Shown: in pieces, positions 5,578-6,397 of the stretch
Numbering within the stretch: position 1 is the first letter of the stretch
How the letters are laid out: each line of letters begins with the position of its first letter
From: Candidatus Rifleibacteriota bacterium
GTDB taxonomy: Bacteria > Muiribacteriota > Ozemobacteria > Ozemobacterales > Ozemobacteraceae
Reading direction: 5' to 3'
Assembly (NCBI GenBank): GCA_028691595.1
Contig: JAQUZA010000193.1
Coordinates: 1 to 6,397 of the forward strand
DNA: 6,397 nt
Translations under genes and position numbers: made by a program
Notes under the pieces: model-generated
Told to the model about the DNA's origin: nothing
Seen by the model: only the letters and a program-made list of their open reading frames with translations
Databases searched by the model: none

Positions 5578-5582
5578 TCCTT
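5578..5582 (-). promoter_or_regulatory. Shine-Dalgarno site deciding the start of the toroid protein
   Basis: AAGGA on the minus strand lies nine bases before the ATG at 5568 but only three bases before the GTG at 5574 and 21 before the ATG at 5556. The spacing favours 5568. Confidence 0.65.
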
Positions 5583-5607
5583 TACTAATCTTGTAACCAC
5601 AACTATG

Positions 5608-5637
5608 GCTATATTAAGATAAACCTGTCGAATTCAA
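5608..5637 (-). promoter_or_regulatory. probable promoter of the toroid-protein gene
   Basis: On the minus strand TTGAAT (5637-5632) is followed after 18 bases by TATAGC (5613-5608), each matching consensus at four of six positions. The start would fall near 5601. An overlapping alternative is TCGACA (5631-5626) with CATAGT (5607-5602). The A/T-rich gap clearly suits a promoter, but the exact boxes are uncertain. Confidence 0.4.
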
Positions 5638-5689
5638 GAATGCAAACAAATTTTCAGCATCTATCGACATATCTGACAGCTTTTTTTAT

Positions 5690-5733
5690 AAAAAAGCCGG
5701 GCCCGTGTGAATATTTTCGCACGAACCCGGCTT
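5690..5733 (-). terminator. intrinsic terminator of the right-edge minus-strand gene
   Basis: Read on the minus strand, AAGCCGGG (5733-5726) pairs with CCCGGCTT (5701-5694). After a 2x2 internal mismatch, a further six pairs (5723-5718 with 5709-5704, one G-U) enclose an eight-base loop. The T6 run at 5695-5690 supplies the U-tract. It begins 18 bases beyond the stop codon of the gene at 5752. A small A/T inverted repeat (5679-5697) overlaps the tail. Confidence 0.88.
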
Positions 5734-5751
5734 AAAGTCAGAATTTAGAGA

Positions 5752-6397
5752 TCAGCGGTCAGGAATATCTGCTTCTTTGATCAGCGAACCTGCGGTTTCG
5801 CTCGAGATCAGAATCGAGAATTTTTCCACATTGTCGAGCTGGCTGGTACTGAGCGAGGCATAATCAAATTTTCCGCGCAAATCTGTATAGCCATCTTTGT
5901 AAAATGTCACCTGGCCATTTTTTTCGCGGGCATACACTTTTACATACGCTTGCGACAGGGGTTTTCCGGTTTGCTGGTGACGAACCTGCAGCTGGCCATA
6001 TTTTTCAATCATGCTCACCGCAAGCGAATGCGGGTAGTAAGCTGCGGTTCTATTCAAGCCCGCTGCGGCACCCTCGATCATCATATTTTTATCTCTGAAC
6101 TGTTCTGGAAGAGCCAGTTCAAAGCTTTCTTCGCGCGCTTCGAGCTGGATTTCTTCGCTATGATTTGGGGTAATGATCGAAAACTGCCCCGATACTTCCT
6201 GGACGAATGGTTTTCGCGAGAACAGCAGCTCGATGTCCATGAGGTAATAGCTGATTTTAACCATCTTGAGATTACGATGCCGCAACGTGACAAGCCGATT
6301 TTCAACGGTTAGCTCGACATCAGGCTGGGAATCGGCGAGCATTCGCTGCTGCTGGTCGCGGTCTTGCTGGTCTGACATGCTTGCTCCGGCAGATCGG
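5752..6397 (-). CDS. C-terminal part of a larger uncharacterised protein with a transthyretin-like beta domain (5' end beyond window)
   Basis: The frame is open from the stop at 5752 to the right edge. An ATG at 6378 has a GGAG five bases upstream and could be a start, but the reading continues without a stop to the edge. The first residues after it (SDQQDRDQQQ) look like a linker, so I treat the gene as cut. Counting from that ATG, KISYYLMDIELLFSRKPFV (41-59) and SGQFSIITPN (63-72) are beta-rich. GQLQVRHQQTGKPL (128-141), AYVKVYAREKNGQVTFYKDG (144-163) and YTDLRGKFDYASLST (164-178) form a transthyretin/carboxypeptidase-regulatory-like sandwich. From memory, very similar endings occur on large proteins of protists, algae and some bacteria, with no known function. 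No catalytic residues are visible. The end product and role are unknown; a structural or interaction module is a guess. Confidence 0.75.
   Translation of the reverse strand, partial: RSAGASMSDQQDRDQQQRMLADSQPDVELTVENRLVTLRHRNLKMVKISYYLMDIELLFSRKPFVQEVSGQFSIITPNHSEEIQLEAREESFELALPEQFRDKNMMIEGAAAGLNRTAAYYPHSLAVSMIEKYGQLQVRHQQTGKPLSQAYVKVYAREKNGQVTFYKDGYTDLRGKFDYASLSTSQLDNVEKFSILISSETAGSLIKEADIPDR

Noticed and set aside
5950..6312. 120-codon plus-strand frame opposite the right-edge gene
   Set aside because: It is antisense to a protein with recognisable conserved blocks and has no ribosome site or family resemblance.

Overview
The window looks like ordinary bacterial chromosome: dense single genes or short operons, good Shine-Dalgarno sites, sigma70-like promoters and strong intrinsic terminators. 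A 2[4Fe-4S] ferredoxin, an ACT-less phosphoglycerate dehydrogenase of the kind I associate with Bacteroides, and a GH13 enzyme resembling Thermotoga maltosyltransferase together suggest an anaerobic, probably fermentative organism. The mix does not fix a phylum, and an uncultured lineage is quite possible. No mobile element, tRNA, rRNA or CRISPR array is visible.

Layout: (1) 1-641, minus strand, is the N-terminal part of a GH13 alpha-amylase-family enzyme that runs off the left edge. (2) 642-830 is a divergent promoter region. (3) 831-1001, plus strand, is a 56-residue ferredoxin, followed by a bidirectional terminator shared with (4), an exported TPR/coiled-coil protein with an acidic tail (1076-2209, minus). 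(5) 2210-2444 holds the divergent promoters of gene 4 and of the serine operon. (6) serC (2445-3527) and a serA-type dehydrogenase (3609-4538), both plus strand, are separated by an 81-nt spacer containing a perfect GNRA-capped hairpin. (7) A perfect 19-bp bidirectional terminator (4552-4593) separates serA from a convergent prenyltransferase/squalene-cyclase-like protein (4609-5568, minus). (8) 5569-5751 holds that gene's probable promoter and the terminator of (9), the C-terminal part of a larger minus-strand protein (5752 to beyond 6397) ending in a transthyretin-like beta domain.

The one clear pathway is serine synthesis: SerA oxidises 3-phosphoglycerate and SerC transaminates the product to phosphoserine. 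No phosphoserine phosphatase is present here. The other genes appear to be separate transcription units.

No convincing new multi-gene system was found. The points most worth a second look are the altered catalytic and cofactor-binding residues of SerA, the intercistronic hairpin whose core matches a type I-E CRISPR repeat, and the two conserved-looking but uncharacterised proteins at the right end.
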